Positions 30,331 through 38,505 of a DNA stretch of 51,861 bases are shown here, piece by piece. Both the position numbers and the translations under genes were made by a program. The first letter of the stretch is position 1, and every line of letters starts with the position of its first letter. The stretch spans positions 1-51,861 of the forward strand of contig JAUYJB010000041.1 of NCBI GenBank assembly GCA_030688605.1. Reading direction: 5' to 3'. Under the pieces are notes generated by a model that was not told the origin of the DNA, did no database searches, and worked only from the letters and a program-made list of their open reading frames with translations. The DNA comes from Hyphomicrobiales bacterium (GTDB taxonomy: Bacteria; Pseudomonadota; Alphaproteobacteria; Rhizobiales; NORP267).

Positions 30331-31212
30331 ATGAAGGGTATCGTCCTCGCTGGCGGAAAGGGCACGCGGCTTTATCCGGCGACCTTGGTGACATCCAAGC
30401 AATTGCTGCCGGTCTACGACAAGCCGATGATCTACTATCCGATCACGACACTGATGCTGGCCGGCATTCGCGACATCTTGCTCATCTCAACACCCGACGA
30501 TTTGGAAGCCTATCGGCGCCTGCTCGGCGATGGTCGCGCTTGGGGCATCACACTCTCCTATGCGGAGCAGCCGCGTCCGGAAGGACTCGCCCAAGCCTAT
30601 ATCATCGGCGCGGATTTCGTTTCCGGCGGCAATTCGGTCCTCATCCTCGGCGACAACATCTTCTATGGTCACGGCCTGCCGGAGTTGCTCGCGCGCGCCG
30701 CCGCGCGCCAAAAAGGGGCCTCGCTATTTGCCTATCACGTCACCGATCCCGAGCGCTACGGTGTGGTGGAGTTGGACCCGGACGGTCGCCCTTTGTCGCT
30801 GGAGGAAAAGCCCAAGGTTGCGAGGTCGAATTGGGCCGTGACGGGCCTCTATTTTTACGATGAACGGGTTGTCGACATCGCCGCCTCTCTTAAACCTTCC
30901 GCCCGCCGTGAACTGGAAATCACCGATGTCAACACCGCCTATCTGGAGCTTGGCGAACTGTTCGTCGAGCGGCTCGGGCGCGGCTATGCTTGGCTCGACA
31001 CGGGCACGCCGGAGTCGCTGAGCGAGGCGTCCGCCTTCGTGCACGCCTTGGAAAAGCGGCAAGGCTATCGGATTTCTTGCCCGGAAGAGGTCGCTTTCCG
31101 AATGGGTTTCATCAGCCGCGAGGACCTAATCGGGCTTGGCCGGCGGATGGGCAATTCCGCTTACGCACAATACCTTCTGGATATGGCCGACGACTCCGGT
31201 TCCGGCACATGA
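30331..31212 (+). CDS. rfbA: Glucose-1-phosphate thymidylyltransferase
   Basis: The first step of dTDP-L-rhamnose synthesis: makes dTDP-glucose from dTTP and glucose-1-phosphate. The 293-residue protein has the pyrophosphorylase signature [27 protein letters not shown], the metal-binding LGDNIFYG and the [13 protein letters not shown] segment. The start is ATG at 30331 with GGGCAGGAACA upstream; the longer frame from 30271 overlaps rfbD without family sequence. Its stop codon lies inside a 39-bp dispersed repeat (see repeats). Confidence 0.97.
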   Translation: MKGIVLAGGKGTRLYPATLVTSKQLLPVYDKPMIYYPITTLMLAGIRDILLISTPDDLEAYRRLLGDGRAWGITLSYAEQPRPEGLAQAYIIGADFVSGGNSVLILGDNIFYGHGLPELLARAAARQKGASLFAYHVTDPERYGVVELDPDGRPLSLEEKPKVARSNWAVTGLYFYDERVVDIAASLKPSARRELEITDVNTAYLELGELFVERLGRGYAWLDTGTPESLSEASAFVHALEKRQGYRISCPEEVAFRMGFISREDLIGLGRRMGNSAYAQYLLDMADDSGSGT

Positions 31213-31244
31213 TTGGGCTGGTTCGGCGGCCGCAAAAAGGGCAA
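31206..31244 (+). repeat. Dispersed imperfect repeat, copy 1
   Basis: A 39-bp stretch starting CACATGATTG that matches the stretch at 44891-44929 in 31 of 39 positions, counted by hand. Most differences are transitions. This copy overlaps the last codons and the stop of rfbA. The flanks do not align further, so it may be a small dispersed element or a remnant of a larger decayed one. Confidence 0.55.
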
Positions 31245-31348
31245 TGAAGAGCCGCGCAGTGCTTCTGGCTCCAGGGCGAGCCCCAGAGCGGCTGCAAGTC
31301 GAAAGTGACCGTCCTTGACCAACAAAACCCAGCGCGAGGTTGAGCCCG

Positions 31349-31379
31349 GGTGACTGCGGGAACCCGCTGCCACCTTTTT
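31349..31379 (+). terminator. Probable rho-independent terminator after rmlCBDA
   Basis: An inverted repeat GGTGACTGCGGG / CCCGCTGCCACC (10 of 12 positions pair) with a 2-nt centre is followed directly by TTTTT. It lies 137 bp downstream of the rfbA stop and on the same strand, so it would end the polysaccharide transcript and protect the convergent hydrolase gene. Confidence 0.6.
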
Positions 31380-31450
31380 CCGAACTGAACCTGGGCTCCG
31401 TCAAGGCAAAACCCCTCATCTCACCCGTCTCGGCCATCCGGTCTGGCAAT

Positions 31451-32374
31451 TCACCGAGATCGGGGCTTCAGATACCGATCGAGGTAGGAAATGAGTCCGG
31501 CGATCGCCTCGGCCTGGACGTCGTCGACCTCGTAGGCGCCATCGCCGCCGCGAACGGGATAGATGTAGCCGTGCATGTCGTGGTCGTAGGACACCCATTC
31601 GACCTCCTTGCCCGCCTCCCTTAGAAGCTCGTATGTGGCGCGGAAGATCCCTTGGAGATGATCGCTCTTGCGGCCCATGATAAGGATCGGCGTGTCGATG
31701 GTGGCGATGCGGGCGGCGGCGAGCTCCGCGTCGATGCGCCGCCGGACCTTGTCCACCTCGGTCATCTGCATGCCCTCGATGTTGCGCAGCTTGGTCTCCG
31801 GGTTGACGAAGGCGCTGTCGTCGGGGGTCAGCGCCAGGAACTCGTGGGCCGCGGGCTCGCTCGCGACGGCGGCGGCGACGCCGTGATATTCGGACGTGAT
31901 CTTCAGCACCATCTCGCCGCCATGGCTCTTGCCGATCAGGCCGATTCGCCCGGGATCGACGAAGGGCAGCGTCTTGACGTGCTCGATAATGGCGATCTCG
32001 TCTTCATATTCGAGTGGCGCCCGGTTGAACATCTCCTTCCCTTGGCGCCTGTCGCGTACCAGCGGGCCGCCTTCATTGTAGCCGAGCTCAACCTCGGTGC
32101 GGTATCTCAGCCACGCGCAGGCGTAGCCGGCGTCCACAAGCCGGTCCATCGTATAGGCCTGGTTGCGCACTGCCTCGCGGATCCAGCGCATGCCCTGCCC
32201 GCCATTGCCCGAGGCCAGCAGCACGGTCGGAAACGGGCCCTCGCCCCCCTCCGGCTTGCGCAGCCCGATCGGCGCATAGAGACCGTCCCAGGTCTCTACA
32301 TACATGAGCAGCACGGGACGGCCATCGATCGTCTCCGTGATGACGACATTCTCGGGATCGATCTCAATGGCCAT
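31451..32374 (-). CDS. Alpha/beta hydrolase (dienelactone hydrolase / prolyl-oligopeptidase-like)
   Basis: A 307-residue cytoplasmic serine hydrolase with no signal peptide. The nucleophile elbow is GLIGKSHGGEM (G-x-S-x-G), an oxyanion-type segment is LLASGNGGQGMRW, and candidates for the acid and His are in GRKSDHLQ and DHDMHGYIYP. The order fits acyl-peptidase/dienelactone-hydrolase-like enzymes. The start ATG at 32374 has GGAGG upstream; the longer frame to 32569 only shadows the divergent gene. It is transcribed away from a second alpha/beta hydrolase 173 bp off, so both may be controlled from the shared intergenic region. The substrate is unknown. Confidence 0.85.
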   Translation of the reverse strand: MAIEIDPENVVITETIDGRPVLLMYVETWDGLYAPIGLRKPEGGEGPFPTVLLASGNGGQGMRWIREAVRNQAYTMDRLVDAGYACAWLRYRTEVELGYNEGGPLVRDRRQGKEMFNRAPLEYEDEIAIIEHVKTLPFVDPGRIGLIGKSHGGEMVLKITSEYHGVAAAVASEPAAHEFLALTPDDSAFVNPETKLRNIEGMQMTEVDKVRRRIDAELAAARIATIDTPILIMGRKSDHLQGIFRATYELLREAGKEVEWVSYDHDMHGYIYPVRGGDGAYEVDDVQAEAIAGLISYLDRYLKPRSR

Positions 32375-32547
32375 CGTGCCTCCAAATCGCCTGATTATGG
32401 CACGCGCTTCGACATGTGCGCGGCTGCGTGGGCTTGATTTTTCCCAGATATCTGCAAACGATTGCGCCGAAGTATGCAAGGGCAACCTTGCGGGTACAAG
32501 GGCGGATGGTCTCTGCCCCACCAGACCGTCCGTGCCTGGAGGAACCG

Positions 32548-33690
32548 ATGACCGCAAAGCGAGAAACACTTGGATTTGCGCCCAACGAGGACCCGTTCGT
32601 GGTCGCCCATGGCGGGTTCTACCGCCGATGGTTGTCGATGATCGACGATCTCGACGAGCTGAAGGCGACGGTCGCCAGGCTTGAGGCTACAACGCAGGAC
32701 AAATGGGTGCCGGTCTGGCGCGCGGCAGGCCGGCGTCACGAAGAGGCGGGAGACCGGCTCGCCTCGGCGGGCAAGCATGACCGCGCGCGCAAGGCGTATC
32801 TCCAGGCCAAGACCTATTACGCCATCGGCCGCTTTCCCGGCGAAATCACCCCCGTCAAGGCGCAAATCAGCGCCGCGTGCGCGCGGGCCTACCGCAAGGC
32901 TTGCGAACATCTCGATCCGCCCATGGAGGTGGTTGAGGTGAAATGCGAAGGCCGCGCCATTCACGCCCATTTTCGTAGCCCCCGCGCCCGCGCTCCGGTC
33001 GCTGGCGTTCTGATCATGTGCGGAGCCGACGTGTTCAAGGAGGACCGCGGCTGGGCCGCGGAGATGGCGCTCGACAACGGCCTCGCTGCGCTGGTGATGG
33101 ACGGCCCGGGCACCGGCGAGAACCCGTTTCCCTGGGATCCCGCTTCGGTCAAGGCGTGGAAGGCTGCGGTCGACTATCTGGCGGCGCGCCCGGAGGTCGA
33201 CGCCGCGCGGATCGGGGCGTTCGGCATCAGCCGCGGCGGCTATTCGGTGATGCAGCTCGCAGGCACGCATCCGGAGAGCGTGCGAGCCGTGGTGGCCATC
33301 GCCGGCCACCCATTCGGGTACCGGATGAGCGATGCGGAATTGATGGAATTCATCGAGGCCCGCAACGCGCGCGCCCGGTTCGCATTTGGAGAGCCGGGCG
33401 GGCCGCCTTCCTTTCTACCCTGGTCGGTAGAAAAGGAGGAACAGGAGTTCTCGCGCTGGGCGCTGTCGGAGCTCGGCGTCCTCGACAACATCACCCAGCC
33501 GGTGCTGATGATCAACGGCAAGCAGGATCATCTGGCGCCCATCGGCAACATCTATTTCATGCTCGAGCACGGGCCCGTCACCGGTCGCGAGGCGCGCATC
33601 TATCCGGATGCCGGCCACTGCGCGTTCAAATATTATCGCGAATGGGCGCCTGCCTCCTTCGCCTGGCTCGCCGAAAAGCTCGGCGCCTGA
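32548..33690 (+). CDS. FrsA-like alpha/beta hydrolase
   Basis: A 380-residue hydrolase. An N-terminal helical cap (about residues 1-130, with ARKAYLQAKTYYAIGRFP) precedes the alpha/beta domain. The nucleophile elbow is GAFGISRGGYSVMQLA, the acid is probably in INGKQDHLAP and the His in DAGHCAFKYY. The layout is that of FrsA/DUF1100 proteins and of 2,6-dihydropseudooxynicotine hydrolase, which cleaves a C-C bond in a nicotine pathway. A C-C-bond hydrolase is therefore possible. The start is ATG at 32548 with CTGGAGG upstream. It is divergent from the other hydrolase and followed 184 bp later by the UxaA-type genes. Confidence 0.82.
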   Translation: MTAKRETLGFAPNEDPFVVAHGGFYRRWLSMIDDLDELKATVARLEATTQDKWVPVWRAAGRRHEEAGDRLASAGKHDRARKAYLQAKTYYAIGRFPGEITPVKAQISAACARAYRKACEHLDPPMEVVEVKCEGRAIHAHFRSPRARAPVAGVLIMCGADVFKEDRGWAAEMALDNGLAALVMDGPGTGENPFPWDPASVKAWKAAVDYLAARPEVDAARIGAFGISRGGYSVMQLAGTHPESVRAVVAIAGHPFGYRMSDAELMEFIEARNARARFAFGEPGGPPSFLPWSVEKEEQEFSRWALSELGVLDNITQPVLMINGKQDHLAPIGNIYFMLEHGPVTGREARIYPDAGHCAFKYYREWAPASFAWLAEKLGA

Positions 33691-33747
33691 GAGTCCGGCC
33701 CACTTGCCGCCGATGGGTCCCAGCGTCTCAGGGCGCGGTCGCTTTTC

Positions 33748-33815
33748 TTGACCGCCGCTTTTCGGGCGTTCTATATCTCCCGCCGGATTTGGCGTTCCAT
33801 TCAAACGAACGTTCG
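33748..33815 (+). promoter_or_regulatory. Candidate promoter and palindromic operator before uxaA-like small subunit gene
   Basis: TTGACC (33748-33753) and TATATC (33772-33777) are separated by 18 bp. About 22 bp downstream of the predicted start point lies the perfect 10-bp palindrome CGAACGTTCG (33806-33815). The first start codon is at 33875. The position suggests a repressor site for the lyase operon; no regulator gene is adjacent. Confidence 0.4.
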
Positions 33816-33874
33816 CAGCCTCCGCGTCCCGCATCTTTGCCCGCAGTACCCCTGGGCAATCTCTGGAGTATCCG

Positions 33875-34162
33875 ATGACCATTCCCCAGCTTCTCGTTCA
33901 CGACAACAAGGACAATGTCGGCGTCGTCTGCGTCGAGGGCCTGACCGCCGGCACCGATATGCTGTGCGTCGTCACCGCCGACGATTCGTCTTTCCACCTG
34001 ACGGCCCGCGACGACGTTCCGATCGGTCACAAGGTGGCGCTGAAGGATCTCGCCGCCGGCGATACGGCGGTCAAATACGGCGAGGATATCGGCAAGATCG
34101 TCGCCGACGTCAAAAAGGGCTGCCATGTCCATATCCACAATCTTAAGACGAAGCGTTGGTAG
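33875..34162 (+). CDS. UxaA-family lyase, small (SAF-domain) subunit
   Basis: A 95-residue SAF-domain protein equivalent to the N-terminal part of altronate dehydratase UxaA. In many alphaproteobacteria this part is separate, as in SuyA, the alpha subunit of (2R)-sulfolactate sulfo-lyase. The typical features are LLVHDNKDNVGVV, DDVPIGHKVALKDLAAGD, and the C-terminus HVHIHNLKTKRW with the conserved HxHN. The large subunit gene follows 12 bp later. Whether the substrate is a sugar acid or a sulfonate cannot be decided from the sequence. Confidence 0.85.
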   Translation: MTIPQLLVHDNKDNVGVVCVEGLTAGTDMLCVVTADDSSFHLTARDDVPIGHKVALKDLAAGDTAVKYGEDIGKIVADVKKGCHVHIHNLKTKRW

Positions 34163-34174
34163 GAGGCTGCGGTC

Positions 34175-35356
34175 ATGGCAGCAATAAGAGGTAACGGGAC
34201 GATTCATGCCTACCGGCGCGAGAACGGCCGCGTCGGCGTCCGCAATCATGTCGTCATTCTGCCGCTCGACGACATTTCCAACGCCGCCTGCGAAGCGGTC
34301 GCCAACTACATCAAGGGCACCATGGCCCTGCCGCATGCCTATGGCCGGCTGCAATTCGGCGCGGATCTTGACCTGCAATTCCGCACCATGATCGGCACCG
34401 GCGCCAATCCCAATGTCGCCGCCTGCGTGGTCATCGGCATCGAGCCCGGCTGGACGCAGCGCATCGTCGACGGCATTGCCGAGACCGGCAAGCCGGTGGC
34501 CGGCTTTTCCATCGAGCAGAACGGAGACATCAACACCGTCGCCGCCGCCTCCCGCAAGGCCAAGGAGTTTGTTCAATGGGCGACCGAACTGCAGCGCGAG
34601 GAATGCTCGATTTCCGATCTGTGGATCTCCACCAAATGCGGCGAGAGCGATACCACCACCGGCCTCGGTTCGTGCCCGACCGTCGGCAACATGTACGACA
34701 AGCTGATCCCGCAGGGCATATACGGCATCTTCGGCGAGACCACCGAGATCACCGGCGCGGAACATATCTGCAAGGCGCGCGCAATCAATGAAGAGGTCGG
34801 CGAGTGCTGGTACGCTGTTTGGAAGGCCTATCAGAACGAGGTCATCGAGGCACACAAGACCGACGATCTGTCCGATTCCCAGCCGACCAAGGGCAACTTC
34901 GAGGGTGGACTGACGACAATCGAGGAAAAGGCTCTCGGCAATCTGGAAAAAATCGGCCGGACCTGCCACTATATCGATGTTCTGGAACCGGCCGAAGCGC
35001 CGAAATCCGGCCACGGTCTTTATTACATGGACACCTCATCGGCCGCGGCCGAGTGCGTCACGCTGATGGCCGCCGCCGGATACGTCGTCCACACATTTCC
35101 GACCGGGCAGGGCAATATTGTCGGAAATCCGATCGTCCCGGTCATCAAGCTGTCGGCAAATCCGCGCACCGTCCGCACGATGTCGGAGCACATCGACCTC
35201 GACGTATCGGGCATTCTGCGCCGCGAACTGACGATCGATGCAGCCGGCGATGCGCTGATCGACATGGTCGTGCGCACCGCCAATGGCCGCAACACCGCGG
35301 CCGAGGCGCTCGGCCACCGCGAATTCGTCATGACCAAGCTTTACCGCAGCGCCTGA
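34175..35356 (+). CDS. UxaA-family lyase, large subunit (altronate dehydratase / sulfolactate sulfo-lyase type)
   Basis: A 393-residue catalytic subunit. The start [18 protein letters not shown] and the region [20 protein letters not shown] match the iron-dependent UxaA/GarD fold. [20 protein letters not shown] corresponds to GNKKGGLANIVEKAMG of E. coli UxaA. Cysteines in TKCGESD, GSCP and RTCHY may serve as metal ligands. The split 95 + 393 arrangement is the one I recall for SuyAB. Either a sugar-acid dehydratase or a sulfo-lyase is possible; a sulfonate-type ABC importer lies 1.1 kb downstream. It ends 69 bp before the convergent GST gene. Confidence 0.83.
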   Translation: MAAIRGNGTIHAYRRENGRVGVRNHVVILPLDDISNAACEAVANYIKGTMALPHAYGRLQFGADLDLQFRTMIGTGANPNVAACVVIGIEPGWTQRIVDGIAETGKPVAGFSIEQNGDINTVAAASRKAKEFVQWATELQREECSISDLWISTKCGESDTTTGLGSCPTVGNMYDKLIPQGIYGIFGETTEITGAEHICKARAINEEVGECWYAVWKAYQNEVIEAHKTDDLSDSQPTKGNFEGGLTTIEEKALGNLEKIGRTCHYIDVLEPAEAPKSGHGLYYMDTSSAAAECVTLMAAAGYVVHTFPTGQGNIVGNPIVPVIKLSANPRTVRTMSEHIDLDVSGILRRELTIDAAGDALIDMVVRTANGRNTAAEALGHREFVMTKLYRSA

Positions 35357-35425
35357 GCGGCGGCTGGCGGTAATGTCTGATCCCGTTCATCCTTGCGATG
35401 AAAGAAGCCTGGTCGCCGTCGTTCC

Positions 35426-36235
35426 TCAGGCGCTGGCGGCGATCGCGCCCCGATCCAACATATGGCGGTGCGATCCGCGGCCGAGCTTCAGTTCAGGATA
35501 GATCTCCGACAGGCGGGAGCCGCGATAATAGGCCTTCTTGTAAGCCGGCCGCGCCTGAATCCGCCGCAGCCAGTCGGCAACGCTGGGACAGTTCTCCTCC
35601 CATAGATATTCCAGTCCGATATCCTCCTGCCGGTCGATCAGGGGCGCCACGGCAATGTCGGCAAGGGTGAATTGCTCGCCAAGCAGCCACGGCCCGCCGT
35701 TCTGTTGAAGCAGCTGGTCCATCCGCGCCGCCGAATTCCGGATGTCGCGAAAAGCCTCTTCGAGCAGCTCGCCGGCAAACCCGGTATTCTTGTCCATCTT
35801 CCTGTAGAAGGCGGATTTCACGGGCCGTCGCCGCGTCTTGTCTGCAAATTCCTCGTCGCTCATGTTCTGGAACTTCAGCAGCAGCCCGCCAAACTGGAAC
35901 GACGGGTAGCGGCCGGCCGGCGTCGTCACCTGGTCGACATAGGCAAGCCAGGAGCGCATCTGCGCCCGGTCGTAGGCATCCGCCGGGGCCAGCGACCGCT
36001 CCGGGAAGACTTCGTCAAGATATTCCATGATGACGGACGATTCGAAAACCGGCCGCCCGTCATGGATCAGCGTCGGGACGACGCCGTTCGGATTGAGTTT
36101 CAGATACCAGTCGGAGAGATGGTCGTGGTTCTTGGACACCAGGCGGCGATCGACCCAGTCGAGTTCCTTTTCCGCCAGGCAGATGCGGACCTTCAGACTG
36201 CAGGTCGATTGCGCAAAATTATACAGCTCGAGCAT
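35426..36235 (-). CDS. Glutathione S-transferase family protein (PcpC/LigF-like)
   Basis: A 270-residue two-domain GST. The thioredoxin-like N-terminal domain begins MLELYNFAQSTCSLKVRICL; the Ser10/Cys12/Ser13 cluster marks the active site, like the reductive dehalogenase PcpC and beta-etherase LigF groups. The cis-Pro and glutathione-binding pattern is NPNGVVPTLIHDGRPVFESS. The C-terminal helical domain has WLLGEQFTLADIAVAPLIDR with the capping-box Asp. ATG at 36235 begins the fold; ATG at 36289 would add 18 unconserved residues. It is convergent with the UxaA-type operon. Its link to the neighbouring catabolic genes is unknown. Confidence 0.85.
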   Translation of the reverse strand: MLELYNFAQSTCSLKVRICLAEKELDWVDRRLVSKNHDHLSDWYLKLNPNGVVPTLIHDGRPVFESSVIMEYLDEVFPERSLAPADAYDRAQMRSWLAYVDQVTTPAGRYPSFQFGGLLLKFQNMSDEEFADKTRRRPVKSAFYRKMDKNTGFAGELLEEAFRDIRNSAARMDQLLQQNGGPWLLGEQFTLADIAVAPLIDRQEDIGLEYLWEENCPSVADWLRRIQARPAYKKAYYRGSRLSEIYPELKLGRGSHRHMLDRGAIAASA

Positions 36236-36454
36236 GGATCGGAGCACCTGGGAGTTGATACGAGACGAGGATCGTATTTTTGCCGCCATCCATAATCAAG
36301 TCGCCGACTTATTCGGGAACGCCCGCTTGTTGCGGCAAAGGCGGGTCAGGGCGCGGAGCGATCTTGCCCACCCGGGCGAGGTAGGCATCAACACCGGCCG
36401 CCAGGAAATACAGTTCCCGGCGACGGAATTCGCCGCCGGGAACCGGTTGTCCAA

Positions 36455-36479
36455 GCGGTCGGGGACCGGCCCCGACCGC
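36455..36479 (-). terminator. Strong hairpin after the ABC importer operon
   Basis: A perfect inverted repeat GCGGTCGGGG / CCCCGACCGC with 5-nt loop ACCGG, beginning 15 bp downstream of the binding-protein stop codon (36495). There is no T-run after it, so it may be a transcription terminator aided by other factors or an mRNA-stabilising 3' hairpin. The rest of 36236-36494 shows no gene. Confidence 0.5.
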
Positions 36480-36494
36480 AAACCCGCGTCAGGG

Positions 36495-37556
36495 TCAGAG
36501 CGAAGCCGGACGTTTCGGAAGTCCGTTGGCTTCCTGCGCCGCCCAGACATACTTCATGTCCATATATTTGCGCCAGTCGAGGCCCTTGGGCACATCGCCG
36601 GTTATGGCGAGGGACTCGACGAAATTGTCCATCACCTCAGCGCTCTCGAATCCGCCGTCGGGGCTGATCTGGTCAAGCTCGAGCTTGTACTGAGCCTCGA
36701 ATGCCGGCGGGATGTCGAAGCCAAGATCGCGCATGATCTTGTAAGACTGGTCCTTGTTGGCCGGGTCGAACATCCACCGCCGGGCCTTGACGTCGGCCCG
36801 GGCCCAAGCATAGGCGGTGTCCTCGTTCTTCTCCAACCAGCCGCCCATGGCGGCAAAGCCTTCCTGCGGCACCTCATGCAGATTCGCCGAGATGAACTTG
36901 CCGCCGGCGGCCTCAAGCCCCGCCTGATGGCGCGGAAACAGGCTGGCGCCATCGACCGTGCCGGCGAGGAGCGCCTGCAAGCGTCCATCGGAGGCGCCGG
37001 ACATCGGAACGAATTCAACGTCCTTTGCGGGATCGAGGCCCATCTCCGCAACGACCTGGCGCATGACCCAGGTATTGCGGCCGTCCAGCCCGCCGCCGGT
37101 AATCTTGGCGCCTTTGAGATCCTCGGGCTTTTCGATGCCCTTGCGGACGCCCATGATCCACCATTCCTTGTCGCGGTAGAGCGAGATCATCTTGATCGGC
37201 AGTCCGCTGGCTTCGCCGGAGCCGAAGAAGACGCTGGTATCGCCATGGGTGATGTCGAGGCTGCCGCCGATCAGGCCGGGCATATATTCTTCCGAAAGAA
37301 TGACATCGAATTCTTCGATGCCGACCTCCTTCATATAGCCCAGCGCCTGCGCCAGCCTGTAAGACCACTGGGTGGCGTAGTTGGGGTTGAAATCGCCCAT
37401 CGTGAGCGATTTCAGATTGGCCATGACGTTTTCGGCGCTTGGCGCCTGCGCACCGGCCACGTTTCTGGTCGCGGCGGCAATGATCGTGCCGAGCACGCCG
37501 GCTCCGCCGAGCATCAGAAACTCCCGGCGCGGCAAAACGATGTGATGTCTCTTCAT
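36495..37556 (-). CDS. ABC importer substrate-binding protein (SsuA/TauA/NMT1-like), Tat-exported
   Basis: A 353-residue periplasmic binding protein. The N-terminus has a twin-arginine signal (LPRREFLMLGGAGVLG, then VAGAQA). The mature part follows the NMT1/THI5 and nitrate/sulfonate/taurine fold: SYRLAQALGYMKEVGIEEF, GGSLDITHGDTSVFFGSGEA and DLKGAKITGGGLDGRNTW. It delivers a ligand to the permease encoded upstream. ATG at 37556 was chosen because GGGAGGG precedes it; ATG at 37571 is possible. The family includes binders of sulfonates, nitrate and pyrimidine precursors, so the ligand is not fixed by the sequence. Confidence 0.87.
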   Translation of the reverse strand: MKRHHIVLPRREFLMLGGAGVLGTIIAAATRNVAGAQAPSAENVMANLKSLTMGDFNPNYATQWSYRLAQALGYMKEVGIEEFDVILSEEYMPGLIGGSLDITHGDTSVFFGSGEASGLPIKMISLYRDKEWWIMGVRKGIEKPEDLKGAKITGGGLDGRNTWVMRQVVAEMGLDPAKDVEFVPMSGASDGRLQALLAGTVDGASLFPRHQAGLEAAGGKFISANLHEVPQEGFAAMGGWLEKNEDTAYAWARADVKARRWMFDPANKDQSYKIMRDLGFDIPPAFEAQYKLELDQISPDGGFESAEVMDNFVESLAITGDVPKGLDWRKYMDMKYVWAAQEANGLPKRPASL

Positions 37557-37617
37557 GCTTTTCCCTCCCATTCGGGTTGCTTCACTTCAAACTATCCTGT
37601 GGCCGGCGTCGCGCCAT

Positions 37618-38505
37618 TCACAGCGTCTCAATCCGCCGCCACGGGGCGACATAGGCCTCCAACCAGCGGGTGATCTGGATGAGCGACAGCGACACGACCA
37701 CCAGCAGAAACAGCACCGCATACATGAGCGAAGAGTTGAACGTATCGGCCGAGCGGTTCACCAGATATCCCAGCCCGCGCGACCCGCCGAAAATCTCGGC
37801 GATGATCACGCCGATCAGGCCGCGGCCGATACCCTGCTGGATCCCCGCGATGATAAAGGGGAGCGTGTAGGGCAGGACCACCTTGATGTAGAGCTCGCGC
37901 CGGCTCGCGCCGAATACTCTGGCTGCGGAAAGCAGCGATTGTTCCGTCGTCTTCACCCCGGCCCAGGCGTTGATGATGATCGGGAACACGGCGGACAGCA
38001 CGATGATCGTGAGCTGCATCTTGACCGTGAACCCGAGGAACAGGATGAACAGCGGGACCAGCGCGATACGCGGCAGCGAGGCGAGCGCCCAGACATAGGG
38101 GCTCAGCACGGTCTCGACATATTTATTGCCGCCCATCAGCAGACCGGCCGGGATGCCGATCGCGCAGGCGATGCCCAGCCCGATGCCCAGATTCGACAGG
38201 CTGTAGAAAAGGTGGTCGCGGATGCTGCCCGAAATCACCGAGCCCGGCGGCGCCGTCGTGGTCAGCCCATCCCAAAGCGCGGCAAACATGCTGCTTGCGG
38301 AGGGCAGGAAGAGCGGGTTGATGGCCCCCGATCGGGCAAAAAGCTCCCAGAGGATGAAGAATATGGTCAGATTGACCGCGGTGACGGCCCAGGAGCCATA
38401 GCGCCCCCAGGCCTCGCCGGTCGTCCATTCGGTATCTTCGATGCGTCCCGAGTCGCTGGTTTCGCCGAGGGAAACGACTTCCCTATCCTCTATCGTGCTC
38501 ATCAT
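37618..38505 (-). CDS. ABC importer permease (SsuC/TauC-like)
   Basis: A 295-residue inner-membrane protein with about six transmembrane segments (for example VTAVNLTIFFILWELFA, IALVPLFILFLGF and YAVLFLLVVVSLSLIQI). The EAA-loop segment is ARVFGASRRELYIKVVLPYT (E-A-A-x3-G variant), typical of BPD_transp_1 permeases of the sulfonate/nitrate group. Its start overlaps the ATPase stop (ATGA, 38502-38505), so the two are translationally coupled. The binding-protein gene follows 61 bp later. Confidence 0.9.
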   Translation of the reverse strand: MMSTIEDREVVSLGETSDSGRIEDTEWTTGEAWGRYGSWAVTAVNLTIFFILWELFARSGAINPLFLPSASSMFAALWDGLTTTAPPGSVISGSIRDHLFYSLSNLGIGLGIACAIGIPAGLLMGGNKYVETVLSPYVWALASLPRIALVPLFILFLGFTVKMQLTIIVLSAVFPIIINAWAGVKTTEQSLLSAARVFGASRRELYIKVVLPYTLPFIIAGIQQGIGRGLIGVIIAEIFGGSRGLGYLVNRSADTFNSSLMYAVLFLLVVVSLSLIQITRWLEAYVAPWRRIETL

